A stretch of 64,000 nt of DNA. Origin: Tipula vernalis. Lineage: Eukaryota > Arthropoda > Insecta > Diptera > Tipulidae. Location of the stretch: assembly GCA_958295665.1 (NCBI GenBank), contig OY282560.1, positions 23,457,653-23,521,652 of the forward strand, in the 5' to 3' direction. The position numbers and the translations under genes were made by a program. Below, one piece after another: positions 1 through 10,860 of the stretch. The notes beneath the pieces were generated by a model that did not search any database, was not told the origin of the DNA, and saw nothing but the letters and a program-made list of their open reading frames with translations. The first letter of the stretch is position 1; every line of letters starts with the position of its first letter.

Positions 1-3000
1 ACCCAAACCTAACCTAACCTACCTATCCATGTGTGTGCGTAATGATAATTTACATTACTTGATCAAAATGCAACTCTACTTAAAGTAGTAACCCAACACT
101 ATAAAAAACTAAGCGCAAATTCTTCAATAATACTGAAAAATCAAAAAATCACTAGGAATTTCCAACAACTTCAATGGCGATGTCAAATAAGTTCTACATC
201 ATGCAACTCCATTATCTTGGAAATGTTGAGTTTAAGCGAAAAACTTGAATAGACTTGATTAATATTGAAAAGCTCGAATAATCTTAGAATTTTAAAATTG
301 GGAATATTTCCTCTAATAAACTTCGATTCCTGAAAAAATTTTGGAATATTTTGAATAAACCTAGATTTATAGAATAATCTTGGAAAATCTTTCTCGGAAA
401 AATAACAAAAGCTTGAATTTGAATAATGTTGATAATTTCGAATAAATTAGACGCCAAGCAAATCCGGAACTCGAGGCGCTTGTGATCGATTATGTAAGCA
501 TTATACCAGTTTTGAGATTTTTTCGAAATTGCGACAAATGTGATTGAAAGTTTCCATTTTTGGCATTTTATTCAATTTAGAACAAGTACTAAAAAAAAAT
601 TATCTCACCAAAAGGAAGATAGTAAAAATGTGTGGAATAATGAGATTTCAAAAATTTCATTCTATTTTATTCCATCTCACTGAACTGGAAACTGCAGAAA
701 TCTGTTCACAATCTGTATCCGATTTTGTATTAGACGGTTCCAAAGTACCCAAATCAATGTATCAATCAAGAAGATAGTGATACTTATTTCAGAAGGCGCC
801 ACTGCCTTTATGGTGTTCGCGCCGTATTTAGTATTTTGCGGCGAGGCAGAAATATTTCATAACTAAGCATTTAGGTCAGGACCATCAAAAATCTAATAAC
901 CACTTTTTCAGTAATTGAGCTATGCACCTTCTACAGCATACCCCTAACATAATACAAAAATAACAAACTTTAAACTAAAGGATCCGAATCCAAAAATTGG
1001 CTTAAAAATTTGATTAAATCTACTGGACAACCGAATGTGAAGCACTGTATGCGATACCTAATTTAGGGATAAAGGATATATTTTCCTTCAAGGAATAATC
1101 CACAAGATGACTCCGAATTTCTTATAAAGGCGTCATCTATCACATTGCTAGCTATCATCTATGATTACAGACAAGCAAAGAGAACTAGTAAAAGACCACC
1201 AGTCACTGCTAAGATATCACAGAAAGAGTACTAAGTCCACGAAATAAGTGGTTCGACGACAAGTATCGCTAAACCGCCAAAAACCATCTTACGCATTATT
1301 TATTAGCTAAAGAGAACTCGAGGATTATTTATTACCAACCAATATCTACAACTCTAAGGTGAGAATGGAGAATTGAGAACAAAATAGGCAGACGCCCTCT
1401 TAGTATGTCAGCCAAGACATGTAGCTGCACTACCGCAAGAACCCTCTGCCCCTTATTACAAGTTAGGGGATGCTATGAGAAAATTCAGACAGGAATGTTG
1501 CGGAAAGTCTTCAAAATACCGAATCTATCTACCAAAAAATCGTTTCAGTCGAATGTTTGTAAACTCGCAGTTCCCAAAGCACTAGGAAGAATAAATTGAA
1601 CTATAATCATCGTCCTCACTACATTGGAATGAAATATACGTAGTATTTAATGTATAAGCCTTTAATAACATTGCCGGGCCATACAGAGAACTCCTTCGGA
1701 TCATAAAACTCACAACGGATCATAACAAAAAATCGTTCGGTCACATATCTAGATATGGGTTGCAAATCTGGGAAAATTCGGTTTTCCCCAGTTCATTAGA
1801 AAATTTATAAAATCAGCATCTACAGCATTATGCCTATAGAGATGGAATCCATTAACTGGTGTGAAGTTTATGACAAAAACTATTGACAAAATATATAAAA
1901 TGTCTAAGTGTTAGTAAATATAAAACCTAACAACAGCAAATCAATTAATATTGGAGATACAAAAATTAATAAAACACCGCAATTTTCAGAAAATTCCGCT
2001 GTTATGTATCGATGGTAGTATGGTTCAGCACCCTATAGCCGCCAGCCAATAACTCTTGGTTTAAGGAATGGTTTTATAATAGCGATGACTGAAGAATCAC
2101 CGGAGTTGTTTATCGGGTTTTGTTTTGTTAATTAATTTTATGTTTAAATTCAGAATTGGATATTTTAATTAAAATTCGAAATTTTTTTAAATTTTAATCT
2201 CCAAATTTTAAGATGAATGCTAACAACTACTTGGATTAAAATTAGATCCAAAAACAAAAACTAATTCACACTTTTGATATAACGATCCGCCTCCAAATTG
2301 AAAACGACGTTAAATCACGGATTTGAATACTAAACAAGTATTGTGACTCAAACGCTTTTCTTGCGAAGTGGCTTAAGCGTACTTATTAAATATTTGGAAA
2401 AGAGTGAAAACTTTTCGGGTATGACAAGACAAATTTAGATTTAAGGTTCTGCACTTTAATGGCGGAAATTTTCATAAATTTTGTAGTTTTCGAGATGTTG
2501 GTGGAAAACGCCATTTTTGCACTTTCGCCTCCCGGGAGAGTAGTAAAATATTTTTTTTTAATTCTATGACCAAACATTCAGGTAAATCAAGAATTCCAGC
2601 CTAAGGTGAATTTTTCTTGAGTTAAACGACCATGGACCATTAATTTAATGTGATATTAAGGAAAACAGTAAATATGCATTAAAAACATTCTAGTGCAATT
2701 CTGTATTGTTGGCGGGTAAAATTTTTGCAAATACTTACATAAATCATAAACCCTGTCTCGTGGGTACGTTCCCGTTTTGATTAATTACAAAAATTCTAAT
2801 GAATTAAATATGATTTTTTGTTCCATCATGGATCGATATTTTCCACCAACATAAACAAGTGAAAAATATTATTTCGCGTGTCTCCTTCATTTATTATAAA
2901 CCAACACTGATTTAGATATGCCACGGGACATGGCCTCAAAACAATATTTTTCGTTATTTTATTTATAACAAATAAATAAAATGATTTTATAAATATTTTG

Positions 3001-5520
3001 CTCGTGTTGCCTCAGTTTCATTTTTTTTTTTTTTTTTTTGTGTGGGTAAACAATGGTGAATATCAAATTAAAAGGAGTTTTCCAAGGAATCGTTATTATT
3101 TTCAATTTTTTCTTTTCTTGTTACTCTTGACAATATTTTCAAAGTTTGTTTTTATTTTTTTGTTGGTATACTTAAGAATGTATTTCAATAAAATTGTAAT
3201 AAAAAATTTAGAAATGGATTAGAAGGAGAATAAAAAATAACGACAAGAAAAATGTAAATACTTTTTGTATTTCTTGGAAAAACTTTATATTTATTATGGA
3301 TTTGCTTGAATTTTTTTCATTTGCCGAAAATATTTGTGTACATATTTATATACGCGAGAGATGAAATCTAGTTCATGTACTTACTTGTTGTAGTGTATCG
3401 CTACCCGAAAATTTTGGAAATTTTAAATTAATATTTGATGAATTTTCACCTTTTATAAAACAATTTTCCTTCGTTTTTATTAATGTTGTGTGTGTTTTAG
3501 ATTTGATTGTCATTCTAGCAGGGGAATCAGACACTTTTTATGAACATTTTGTATGACATACTTATGTAATATGTATTTATGTACGTTGCTACAAACACAT
3601 ACGTTTTATCGTACATAATATATGGGAATTGAAATGAAAACAAAACACACAACGGGGAAAATTGTATTTTAATGAAATGAGGAGCGAAAAGAGATAATCT
3701 AGGGTCAGCACAAAAAGGGAGCTTTTGAACAAAATGATTTTTTTTTATTTTATTTGTAGCAGAATGAAAATAAAATTTTATGGTTGTCATTAAAAAATAA
3801 CCGTAGGTTTTCTCCTATATACATATGTATTGTAATAAAAAAATACGACCGATATTTTTATTGTTATATACATTCCTAGTGGAATGGCCGAGATAATTTT
3901 GGTTCTATTCGGTTTAAAACTATATATTGTATTATACATACATATAAGTATATGTGTATAAAAATAAAAATAAAATTGGTTACAAATGGTTTCAAATACA
4001 TCATAAATGTTTATGTAAATTATCATAATTCTCGTCACGGTAGCGCCAGATTTGAGTGTAGTACACTCAGTCAATTTTGCCGGTGTATTCTTAGTACTAC
4101 CGGTTTGACCAATGTAAACACAACAACTTTGAAATTCTTAGTGGTGTTGTTCTCGTCTCACAAAATTTCACCTTTGATAATTGATTTAGGTAGAGGCGTT
4201 ATAATTGTATGAAACCAAATTTACTGAGAATATTATTTTACGTGATGTAGGAAGCATCAAATATCTAGAAAAATATATCCAAGAAATGAAATTCATTAAA
4301 TTAAACTCTATCCTTCAATTTGTTTTTCGCTGAAATGAGGCAATACCAGGAATTACAATTTTTCATAATGTGTTCCATTAGATTATTTCCATGAGGGAAG
4401 TACAGAAGCTAATTTTGGGAAAATCTTAAAAGGAATTTGGCTAGTTTAATCTTTGAGTATAATTTATTTTTTTTTTTTTTTAAACAATAGAAATTTATTA
4501 ATAAAACAATTTTTATTGGTTTAGGGCTCTTTAATATTTTTTTTTATCTAATTAGATTGCGCTTTTGAAATGAACCCGAATAAGGGTTTGAAAGCTAAAT
4601 ATTTAATTAGTTAAATAATAATATTGAAGAGTCCTAACCTAATAAAAATAGTTTATTAATTAATTTTTGAGGTTTCATTTTTTTTTCGAGCCAATTCCAA
4701 ACATAACAAAATCTGATGGGAGGCAGGGACAAGATACAGTCCAATATGATTTAAGCGATTCAATCAAGGAAATTAATTGCTACTTGTTTAGATATATTGA
4801 AATGAAAAAAAAAACCTTTTTAAAAATTGTCTTCTCTGAAATTTTCGTAGAAATCATAAAATCAAAAAATCGGCATTTCGAAGGTGGGCAGATGAAGTGA
4901 ATACTAAAGCGTAACATATCAACCTACTTAGAGGCCCTAGGACCGTTTCTTATCTAATAGACAAAAGACACTTGCTTGTCGTAGAAAGAAAGTCCCAGTT
5001 CTGAACGGTTCAGCCCTTTTCAATGCATCACGCGTCTCTAAACTAAATAAAGCGTTCTGCGTTAAATCGCTTCAGAAGAGTGTTAGCTCGTCTGATGCAG
5101 TTTCACAAACATATCGTCAAAAGTCTCGGCTTGAGGGATAAAGCTAAAATTAATACAAATTAGAAGAAGGTTATGGTCCCTAACTACCTAGAGATTCACT
5201 AAGTTCGAGACGGAGATTTCAACATATAATTGCTAGGGTTCCGGAGGAAGCATGGTCATGATGTTACCGTTAAGAAAATGAATAGGAAACAGCAGATAGG
5301 ACAAGGATATCAAGTCTACATATCACATAATTAGTCAAAAAGACCTGTGATTCATACATGAAGCATTTTCGATTTTCTGCTCTTTCTCTCTCTTCTTCTC
5401 TCCACTTTTCGTCAACGCCTTCTTTCTCGAATTTTTCTGTATGTCCAATTTAATGCCTTTTATATGTATTCCTTCCGTCATTTCGACTTCGCTTGCTATT
5501 ATGTTCGAACCTGGAAACCT
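1..5520. other. A+T-rich DNA without recognisable genes
   Basis: No open reading frame here has a recognisable domain, and homopolymer runs (3018-3039, 4468-4481) break the sequence often. Bases 220-450 carry degenerate short repeats of the AATCTTGAATAA type that resemble those near 23.5-24.3 kb. The first 20 bases contain two to three AACCT units, too few to call telomeric. Short fly-like motifs such as ACATATGTAT occur near 3820. I see intergenic or intronic DNA only. Confidence 0.6.
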
Positions 5521-5921
5521 GGGGGCTATTATGAAATTTTCGACGCGCGCTTTTTTTCGACAACATCGAAAATTAGCTATTATGAAATTAATCAACGTGC
5601 TTTTTTTGCGATAATATCGAAAATTTTCCTATTATGAAACTTTGTTTTCGATAAAGTCGAACAATATGCGACTGCTCTTGAGGTAACGAATGAATACTCG
5701 TGTTCAATAATAAATCGTGAGATAAAAAAATTTCAGTTATTCAGTTCGTAACGTATATTTTAATTTTTATTTTCCGCCTAATTAATAAATTAATATTAAT
5801 TAATTTTTTTTAAATTTTTTTTCGATATTGTCGAATAATTCATAATAGCTATTTACGACCTTGTCGAGTTGGTCGACAACGTCGAAAATTTTCGATGTCG
5901 AAAATTTCATAATATACCCCC
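5521..5921. mobile_element. Fold-back MITE with ~25 bp terminal inverted repeats
   Basis: The left end (5521-5544) begins GGGGGCTATTATGAAATTTT. The reverse complement of the right end (5897-5921) begins GGGGGTATATTATGAAATTT, and both continue into TCGAC. Each arm carries further copies of the TATTATGAA and ATCGAAAA motifs (near 5574, 5626 and, inverted, near 5848), so the arms form a longer imperfect inverted repeat around an A+T-rich core. There is no coding capacity and no clear target duplication. The family is not recognised; it is a non-autonomous DNA transposon of roughly 400 bp. Confidence 0.7.
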
Positions 5922-6082
5922 TATTTAGTTGGTCGGTAGGGTACTAATTGGTAGCTCATCATCAGACAAATTTAAATCCTACCAACAATGCTATGGTATA
6001 CAACTAAAATCTCCGTTGAAACAGCTTCCAACCAATTTGTTGATGAGAAATGCAATATAGGTAGGCCAAGCAATAAAAAAAA

Positions 6083-6815
6083 TGGAGGTGTGGCTAACAC
6101 ACGACTTTCTTTTACGAACAGAGAATTTTGAAATTTTTTTTTTTTTATAACTTTTTTTTTAAAATTTTTTTTTTTTAATTTTTTATTTTTTATTTTTATT
6201 TGTTTTTAATTTTTGGAAACATTTTGAATAAATTAGTATTTTGTAAACTTTATACTTTTTAAGATATTTGCAAAACAAATTTTCTGGACCAAGGGAGTGG
6301 CCACTTCCGGCTAGCCGATTTGGAGTAAAATTCAATGGGACCTCCCAATTTATAAAAAAGCTTAAATTGGAAGTTTCAGTTCGATTAATTAAACCATATG
6401 GGCTGTAGAGAGGACACAGACAGACTGACAGATTAACAGACTGACAGACTAACAGACTGACAGACTGATAGACTGACAGACTGACAGACTGACAGACTGA
6501 CAGACTAACAGACTGACAGACTGACAGACTGACAGACTGACAGACTGACAGACTGACAGACTGACAGACTGACAGACTGACAGACTGACAGACTGACAGA
6601 CTGACAGACTGCCAGACTGACAGACTGACAGACTGACAGACTGACAGACTGACAGACTGACAGACTGACAGACTGACAGACTGACAGACAGGCACCATTC
6701 CGAAATCCACTTTTTCGGACTCAGGGGACCTCAAAACAAATAAATTTCTAGAAATCTCAAGGTCCAAAATTTTCAGGATTAATATACTTTATTTTCCGAA
6801 AGTAAAAGAAAATAA
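6083..6815 (+). repeat. A repeat copy 1 (expanded octamer form)
   Basis: This copy shares its whole length with copies at 7905-8413, 38306-38782 and 41337-41829, and with an inverted partial copy at 50898-51208. It differs by a large expansion of an internal CAGACTGA octamer (6415-6690). The stretch preceding it, CAATAAAAAAAA, is also found next to the lone copy near 51.2 kb, so the true 5' end may lie about 12 bases upstream. Confidence 0.75.
6415..6690 (+). repeat. (CAGACTGA)n octamer array
   Basis: About 34 units of an 8-base repeat, with a few one-base variants (for example CAGACTAA). Twenty-four bases equal eight codons, so the reverse strand reads as a repeated SVCQSVSL peptide. This is a by-product of the period, not evidence of a protein. 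Other A repeats hold only a few units at the same position, so this array expanded after the copies diverged. Confidence 0.9.
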
Positions 6816-7904
6816 AAAACCCTAATCCATACGAATCGTTCGTGTAGTAAAAGTTCTGCAAAATTATTTTTTGGAAATCGCACAAAAATCCCAAGGGCCA
6901 ATATCGGCCATTGCCAACAATGATGACAAAGGTTTCGCTAGCACATGGAATAGGTCCCTTAATTACCTAGTTAGAAAACCCTAATCCATACGGATCGTTC
7001 GTTTAGTAAAAGTTCTACGAAATTATTTTTTGGAAATCGCACGCAACCCCCAAAATTATTTTTTGGAAATCGCACTCGACTCCTAAGGGCTAATATCGGC
7101 CATTGCCAAAAATGATGACAAAGGTTTGGCTAGTACATAGAATAGGTCCCTCAAATACCTAGTTAAAAAACCCTAATTCATACGGATCGTTGGTTTAGTA
7201 AAGTTCTGCAAAATTATTTTTTGGAAATCGCACTCAACTCCCAAGGGCCAATATCGGCCATTGCCAAAAATGATGACAAAGGTTTGGCTAGTACATAGAA
7301 TAGGTCCCTCAAATACCTATTTAAAAACCCCTAATCCATACGGATCGTTCGTTTAGTAAAAGTTCTGCAAAATTATTTTTTGGAAATCGCACTCAACGCC
7401 CAATGGAAATTATCGGCCATTGCTACAAATGATGACAAATGTTTCGCTAACACACAGAATAGGTCCCTCAAATACCTGGTTAGAAAACCCTAATCCATAC
7501 GAATCGTTCGTTTAATAAAAGTTCTACGAAGTTATTTTTTGGAAATCGCACTCAACAATGATGATAAAGATTTCGCTAGCACATGGAATAGGTCCCTTAA
7601 TTACCTAGTTAAAAAACCCTAATCCATACGAATCGTTCGTTTAGTAAAAGTTCTGCAAAATTATTTTTTGGAAATCGCACTCAACACCCAAGGGCCAATA
7701 TCGGCCATTGTCAACAATGATGATAAAGGTTTTGCTAGCACATGGAATAGGTCCCTTAATTACCTAGTTGGAAAACCTTAATCCATACGGATCGTTCGTT
7801 TAATAAAAGTTCTACGAAATTATTTTTTTGGAAATCGCACTCAACAATGATGATAAAGATATTGCTAGCACATGGAATAGGTCCCTTAATTAACTAAGTT
7901 AAAA
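6816..7904 (+). repeat. Satellite array 1, ~160 bp monomers
   Basis: About seven tandem monomers, each opening with AACCCTAATCCATACG and followed by GTTCGTTTAGTAAAAGTTCT, TTATTTTTTGGAAATCGCAC, CCAATATCGGCCATTGCC, GATGACAAAGG and GGAATAGGTCCCT. Long monomers (~160 bp) carry the CCAATATCGGCC segment; short ones (~130 bp) lack it. The array lies exactly between two A repeats and shares monomers with 38783-41336. Confidence 0.9.
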
Positions 7905-8413
7905 TTGAGGTGTGGCCAACACACGACTTTCTTTTACGAACAGAGAATTTTGAGAAATTTTATTTTTTTCTTAATTTTTTTTTAATTTTTAAATTTTTAA
8001 ATTTTTGTTTTTTAATTTTTTATTTTTTATTTTTATTTGTTTTTAATTTTTGGAAACATTGTGTATTCAGTTGTTTTTGGTAAACCTTATACTTTTTAAG
8101 ATATTTGCAAAACAAATTTTCTGGACCAAGGGTGTGGCCACTTCCGGTTAGCCGATTTGGAGTAAAATTCACTGGGACCTCCCAATTTATCAAAAAAGCT
8201 TAAATCTGAAGTTTCAGTTCGATTGATTAAACCATATGGGCTGTAGAGAGGACACAGACAGACTGACAGACTGACAGACAGACAGACAGACACCATTTCG
8301 AAACCCACTTTTTCGGACTCAGGGGACCTCAAAACAAATAAATCTCTAAAAATCTCAAGGTCCAAAATTTTCATGAATACTATACTTTATTTTACTAGAG
8401 TAAAAGAAAGTAA
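7905..8413 (+). repeat. A repeat copy 2
   Basis: About 509 bp, closing composite 1. It begins TTGAGGTGTGGCCAACACAC directly after the last satellite monomer and ends AGAGTAAAAGAAAGTAA. The reverse strand reads through the middle (8374-8096) as a 92-residue frame that recurs in other A copies. Copy 1 holds it in a shifted frame, so I treat it as repeat similarity and not as a gene. Confidence 0.8.
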
Positions 8414-9214
8414 TTAACCAAAAAATTATGTTCGGAAAAGATTATCAATTTTTAAAATTTTTGGCTTTCTCGGTATTGCTAATATTAATCGAAGAGCTAA
8501 AACTTAATTAATAATTTAAGTGAGTACTTAATGGAATTTTTTTGTAAAACAAAAAAAGCTCTGAAATTGTTTATTTACATATACATATTTGATGTACATA
8601 ACATTTTCAATTTGAAAGCGATTTTAGGACCATACTTTATTAAATTTTGAAATAAATAATTATCGTATTATTATTATCTGTGGCAACAGTAACTCTTGAA
8701 ATTGCTTTAATAAAAATACAATAAAAATTGATTATGTGTCAAAGCTCCAAAATTTTATTAGAAGTGTAAATCTATGTTGGTGTAACAAAACGATTGAATT
8801 TGGTTGAACCTACATACGTAGGTTGCAAAAATAAACAATGGTTTGCTTAACGGGTGAAACGGATTAACAAAGGCTTAACAAATTAACATATTAAGCTCTT
8901 CGTATAAGTATTTAACACCTTTAAAGCAGTTTCTTATGGGATTCTGCTTATTAAGAGGCACATATCTATCATACAGTTATTGCGTTGTTTTGAGTTTTAC
9001 TCTGGACCTCTACAAATAGGCTACACAAGAGAGCTTGAAATTCGTGAAAATATATACTGTTTAAATACTCAAGAAGGAAGACGGTTAAACAAAAAGCTCG
9101 ATCAATTATAAATTTGATGAAAACTCCCATAGAAAGTCTAAAGCTCTGACATCGGAGACAAAAGTTTTAACTTTGAAAACTTTAGCAACAATAGGAACGT
9201 TTTAAATTTAATAA
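8414..9214. other. A+T-rich spacer
   Basis: No coding frame, tandem repeat or inverted repeat was recognised between the composite element and the gypsy remnant. Part of it may be decayed 5' sequence of that retrotransposon, but no long terminal repeat was found. Confidence 0.5.
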
Positions 9215-9640
9215 ACGGGAACAAAATCCGACAGGAACAATCGCCGATTATAAAAAAATTGAAAATAATGGCGCGTACATTTGAATTTGGCACATTTCTA
9301 AACGACGCGTTACGGGATCGGTTTATTAGTGCTTTATGTAGTAGTGTTATCCAAAACTGTTTAATGGAAAGTATGGAATTAGCTGCTAGTGAAACGAAAC
9401 ATTTTTATACAGATACGGAAATTTCATATGTATGCAGTTCAATAAAATGAATCAATGGAAAACTACAAGTGTGAAACCATCAGCTTCGACAAAGCAAGCT
9501 TAAATTGTGAAGGGAGTACAAATAACAAAAACAGTAAAGCATGTTGGAGGAGTGGCAAAACATATACCGGAGAAGAATGCCAAGCGATCAAGTGGTCATG
9601 TTTTAGGTGCCAGCGAAGGGGTCATATACGTAACTAAAAT
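9215..9640 (+). pseudogene. Ty3/gypsy gag remnant with zinc-knuckle region
   Basis: Frames here add up to a broken Ty3/gypsy Gag. A first piece reads FGTFLNDALRDRFISAL, the usual end of the capsid C-terminal domain (the family shows FGTFL..ALRDRF.CGL). A following piece in another frame reads CWRSGKTYTGEECQ then CFRCQRRGHIRN, a tandem zinc knuckle in which the first knuckle has lost a Cys. Gag would package genomic RNA. Frameshifts and stops mean no product can be made. Protease-like and integrase-like pieces follow in the expected gag-pol order, which supports the call. The lineage within Ty3/gypsy is not resolved. Confidence 0.7.
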
Positions 9641-9725
9641 GTATCACGAAAATCGGTGGGTTCGTCAAGTTGAAGATAAAGTACACGGTGATAAAAGTTA
9701 CCAGTTAAACGGAAATAAAACAAAA

Positions 9726-9870
9726 TCGGTTCATGTGGTTTTATTGGTAAATAATATCGACCTTTGTTTTGAAGTGGCTACCATAAAAATCAAGCGTTGA
9801 ACTTGATTGTGCTGGATACAGACAAACAATTTGTACCGTTATTGGGGCGTACGTGGTTATGTGTACTGTT
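9726..9870 (+). pseudogene. Ty3/gypsy aspartic protease remnant
   Basis: One frame reads VHVVLLVNNIDLCFEVAT, which corresponds to the strand leading into the protease active site (family: LPLIVNN..INFEVDTGA). The catalytic DTG is replaced by VAT. After a frameshift, LIVLDTDKQFVPLLGRTWL matches the end of the domain (family: PLLGR.WL). The protease would cut the Gag-Pol polyprotein; with the active-site Asp gone and the frame broken it is dead. It sits 85 bases after the gag piece. The reverse transcriptase that should come next is missing. Confidence 0.6.
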
Positions 9871-9985
9871 TCTCAAGTGGGAACAACAATTCATGATGAG
9901 CCACGCGGATGTAAAAAGCAACAGTATTTTCAGAAGAAAATTCCTCAATTAAATAGAACTGAGATTCTAAAATGAATTTTAGCTA

Positions 9986-10195
9986 AAGTTCTGAAATATG
10001 GCCAATTAGGAAGTATTCTTAACCGATTATGATGAAATTTTAAAATGATTCTTATATGAAGTTTTGGAATAAGGCCAATTAGGAAGGAACTTGTTGTTTC
10101 CTTACCGATTTCATGTCGTATTTATCGAATTTCATCGTATTCGGTTGAGAAATAACCGAATTTCTTCCTAATTGGCCTTGTTCCAGAATTTTTTC
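9986..10195. repeat. Small inverted-repeat insertion in the gypsy remnant
   Basis: GGCCAATTAGGAAG occurs three times: directly at 10000-10013 and 10073-10086, and inverted at 10164-10177. The flanking TTCTGGAA-like and CGATTATGATGAAAT-like sequences are partly shared in mirror orientation. The block sits where the reverse transcriptase should be, between protease and integrase pieces, so it may be a small MITE or a rearrangement scar. Confidence 0.5.
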
Positions 10196-10860
10196 TAAAC
10201 TATTGACTAGGTCTACGTTATGGTGGCCGAGTAAAGATCAAGAAATCGATAAAGTAGCGCGACTGTCGGCCGTGTCAACTTTTCCGAACTATTAACGAAA
10301 TGGACGAAACCTACTTAGGCTGGTTTAAATTGCAACGCCCTTGGACCAGACTACACAGAGAATTTTTTTATTTCAATGATACTATGTTTTTGTTACTAAT
10401 CGATTCAAAATCAAAGGGGATTGAGAAGAGATAAAGACAATACTGATAAAGTAAGACAATCGTTTAGCTATTTTAGTATACCCATCAGGCGACTTTTCTA
10501 GTAAAGGGCAATGGTCTGCCGTTATCGTCCAAACGATTTTCAAAGTTTTTACGGTGTACTGGAATCGAACCAATAAAGAGTTCACCATATTTACCTCAAG
10601 CTAACGGAATGGTAGAATGAGTGATTTAGACCATAAAGCAAAACTTTTAAGAAATTATGGGGGTGATTTAAAATCAACTATACCGATTTGAGGAAACACG
10701 TTCAGAGTTCCGTTAATAAGTCAGTTACGTACAAATTATGGCGATTGAAAAGACCCATACTGACTAGGGTTAAGCGACTTGCTTGAAAGTTGTCTAAACA
10801 GATCTAAAACTTATAAACGAACAGTTAGAAAACATGAGCGAGTCCAGCTCAAGTTTTGAA
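10196..10860 (+). pseudogene. Ty3/gypsy integrase remnant
   Basis: Successive broken frames match an integrase in order. WWPSKDQEIDKVA corresponds to the end of the HHCC zinc domain (family: WWP.MD.DIE..V). RPWTRLH then LLLIDSKSKGIE match the start of the catalytic core (family: RPW.R.HIDF ... LVVVDAYSKWIEV); the first catalytic Asp region is damaged. PYLPQANGMVE matches the PYHPQSNG.AER motif that ends the core. Integrase inserts the cDNA copy into the host chromosome. Many stops and frameshifts make this non-functional. It lies 330 bases after the protease remnant, so reverse transcriptase and RNase H have been deleted. Confidence 0.7.

Larger units (their letters stand above)
6083..8413 (+). 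mobile_element. Composite element 1: A repeat - satellite - A repeat
   Basis: Two copies of the same repeat in direct orientation (6083-6815 and 7905-8413) enclose about seven monomers of a ~160 bp satellite. The same arrangement recurs at 38306-41829. The A repeat starts TGGAGGTGTGGCTAACACAC and ends AGTAAAAGAAAGTAA, with a short subterminal inverted repeat (ACTTTCTTTTAC near the start, GTAAAAGAAAGT at the end). The layout resembles long terminal repeats around a non-coding body, but there is no primer-binding site, polypurine tract or coding region that I can see. Confidence 0.65.

Noticed and set aside
1..25. AACCTAACCTAACCT at the window edge as an insect TTAGG telomere repeat
   Set aside because: Only two to three units, no array, and the suspected host group (flies) lacks this telomere repeat; probably chance.
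1405..1599. 64-codon ORF with paired cysteines (CSCTTARTLCPLLQVRGC) as a small secreted protein
   Set aside because: No signal peptide, no recognisable fold, and isolated in decayed sequence; cannot be supported.
6183..6767. 194-codon minus-strand ORF with SVCQSVSL repeats as a repetitive protein gene
   Set aside because: It is the CAGACTGA octamer read in frame (24 bases = 8 codons); the flanking frame is not kept in other A repeats.
8096..8374. 92-codon ORF recurring in several A repeats as a conserved small protein
   Set aside because: The frame recurs because the DNA repeat recurs; copy 1 holds the same DNA in a shifted frame, and there is no evidence of selection on codons.
6083..8413. 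A repeats as retroviral-type LTRs
   Set aside because: No TG...CA ends, primer-binding site, polypurine tract or coding region; only the direct-repeat layout is LTR-like.
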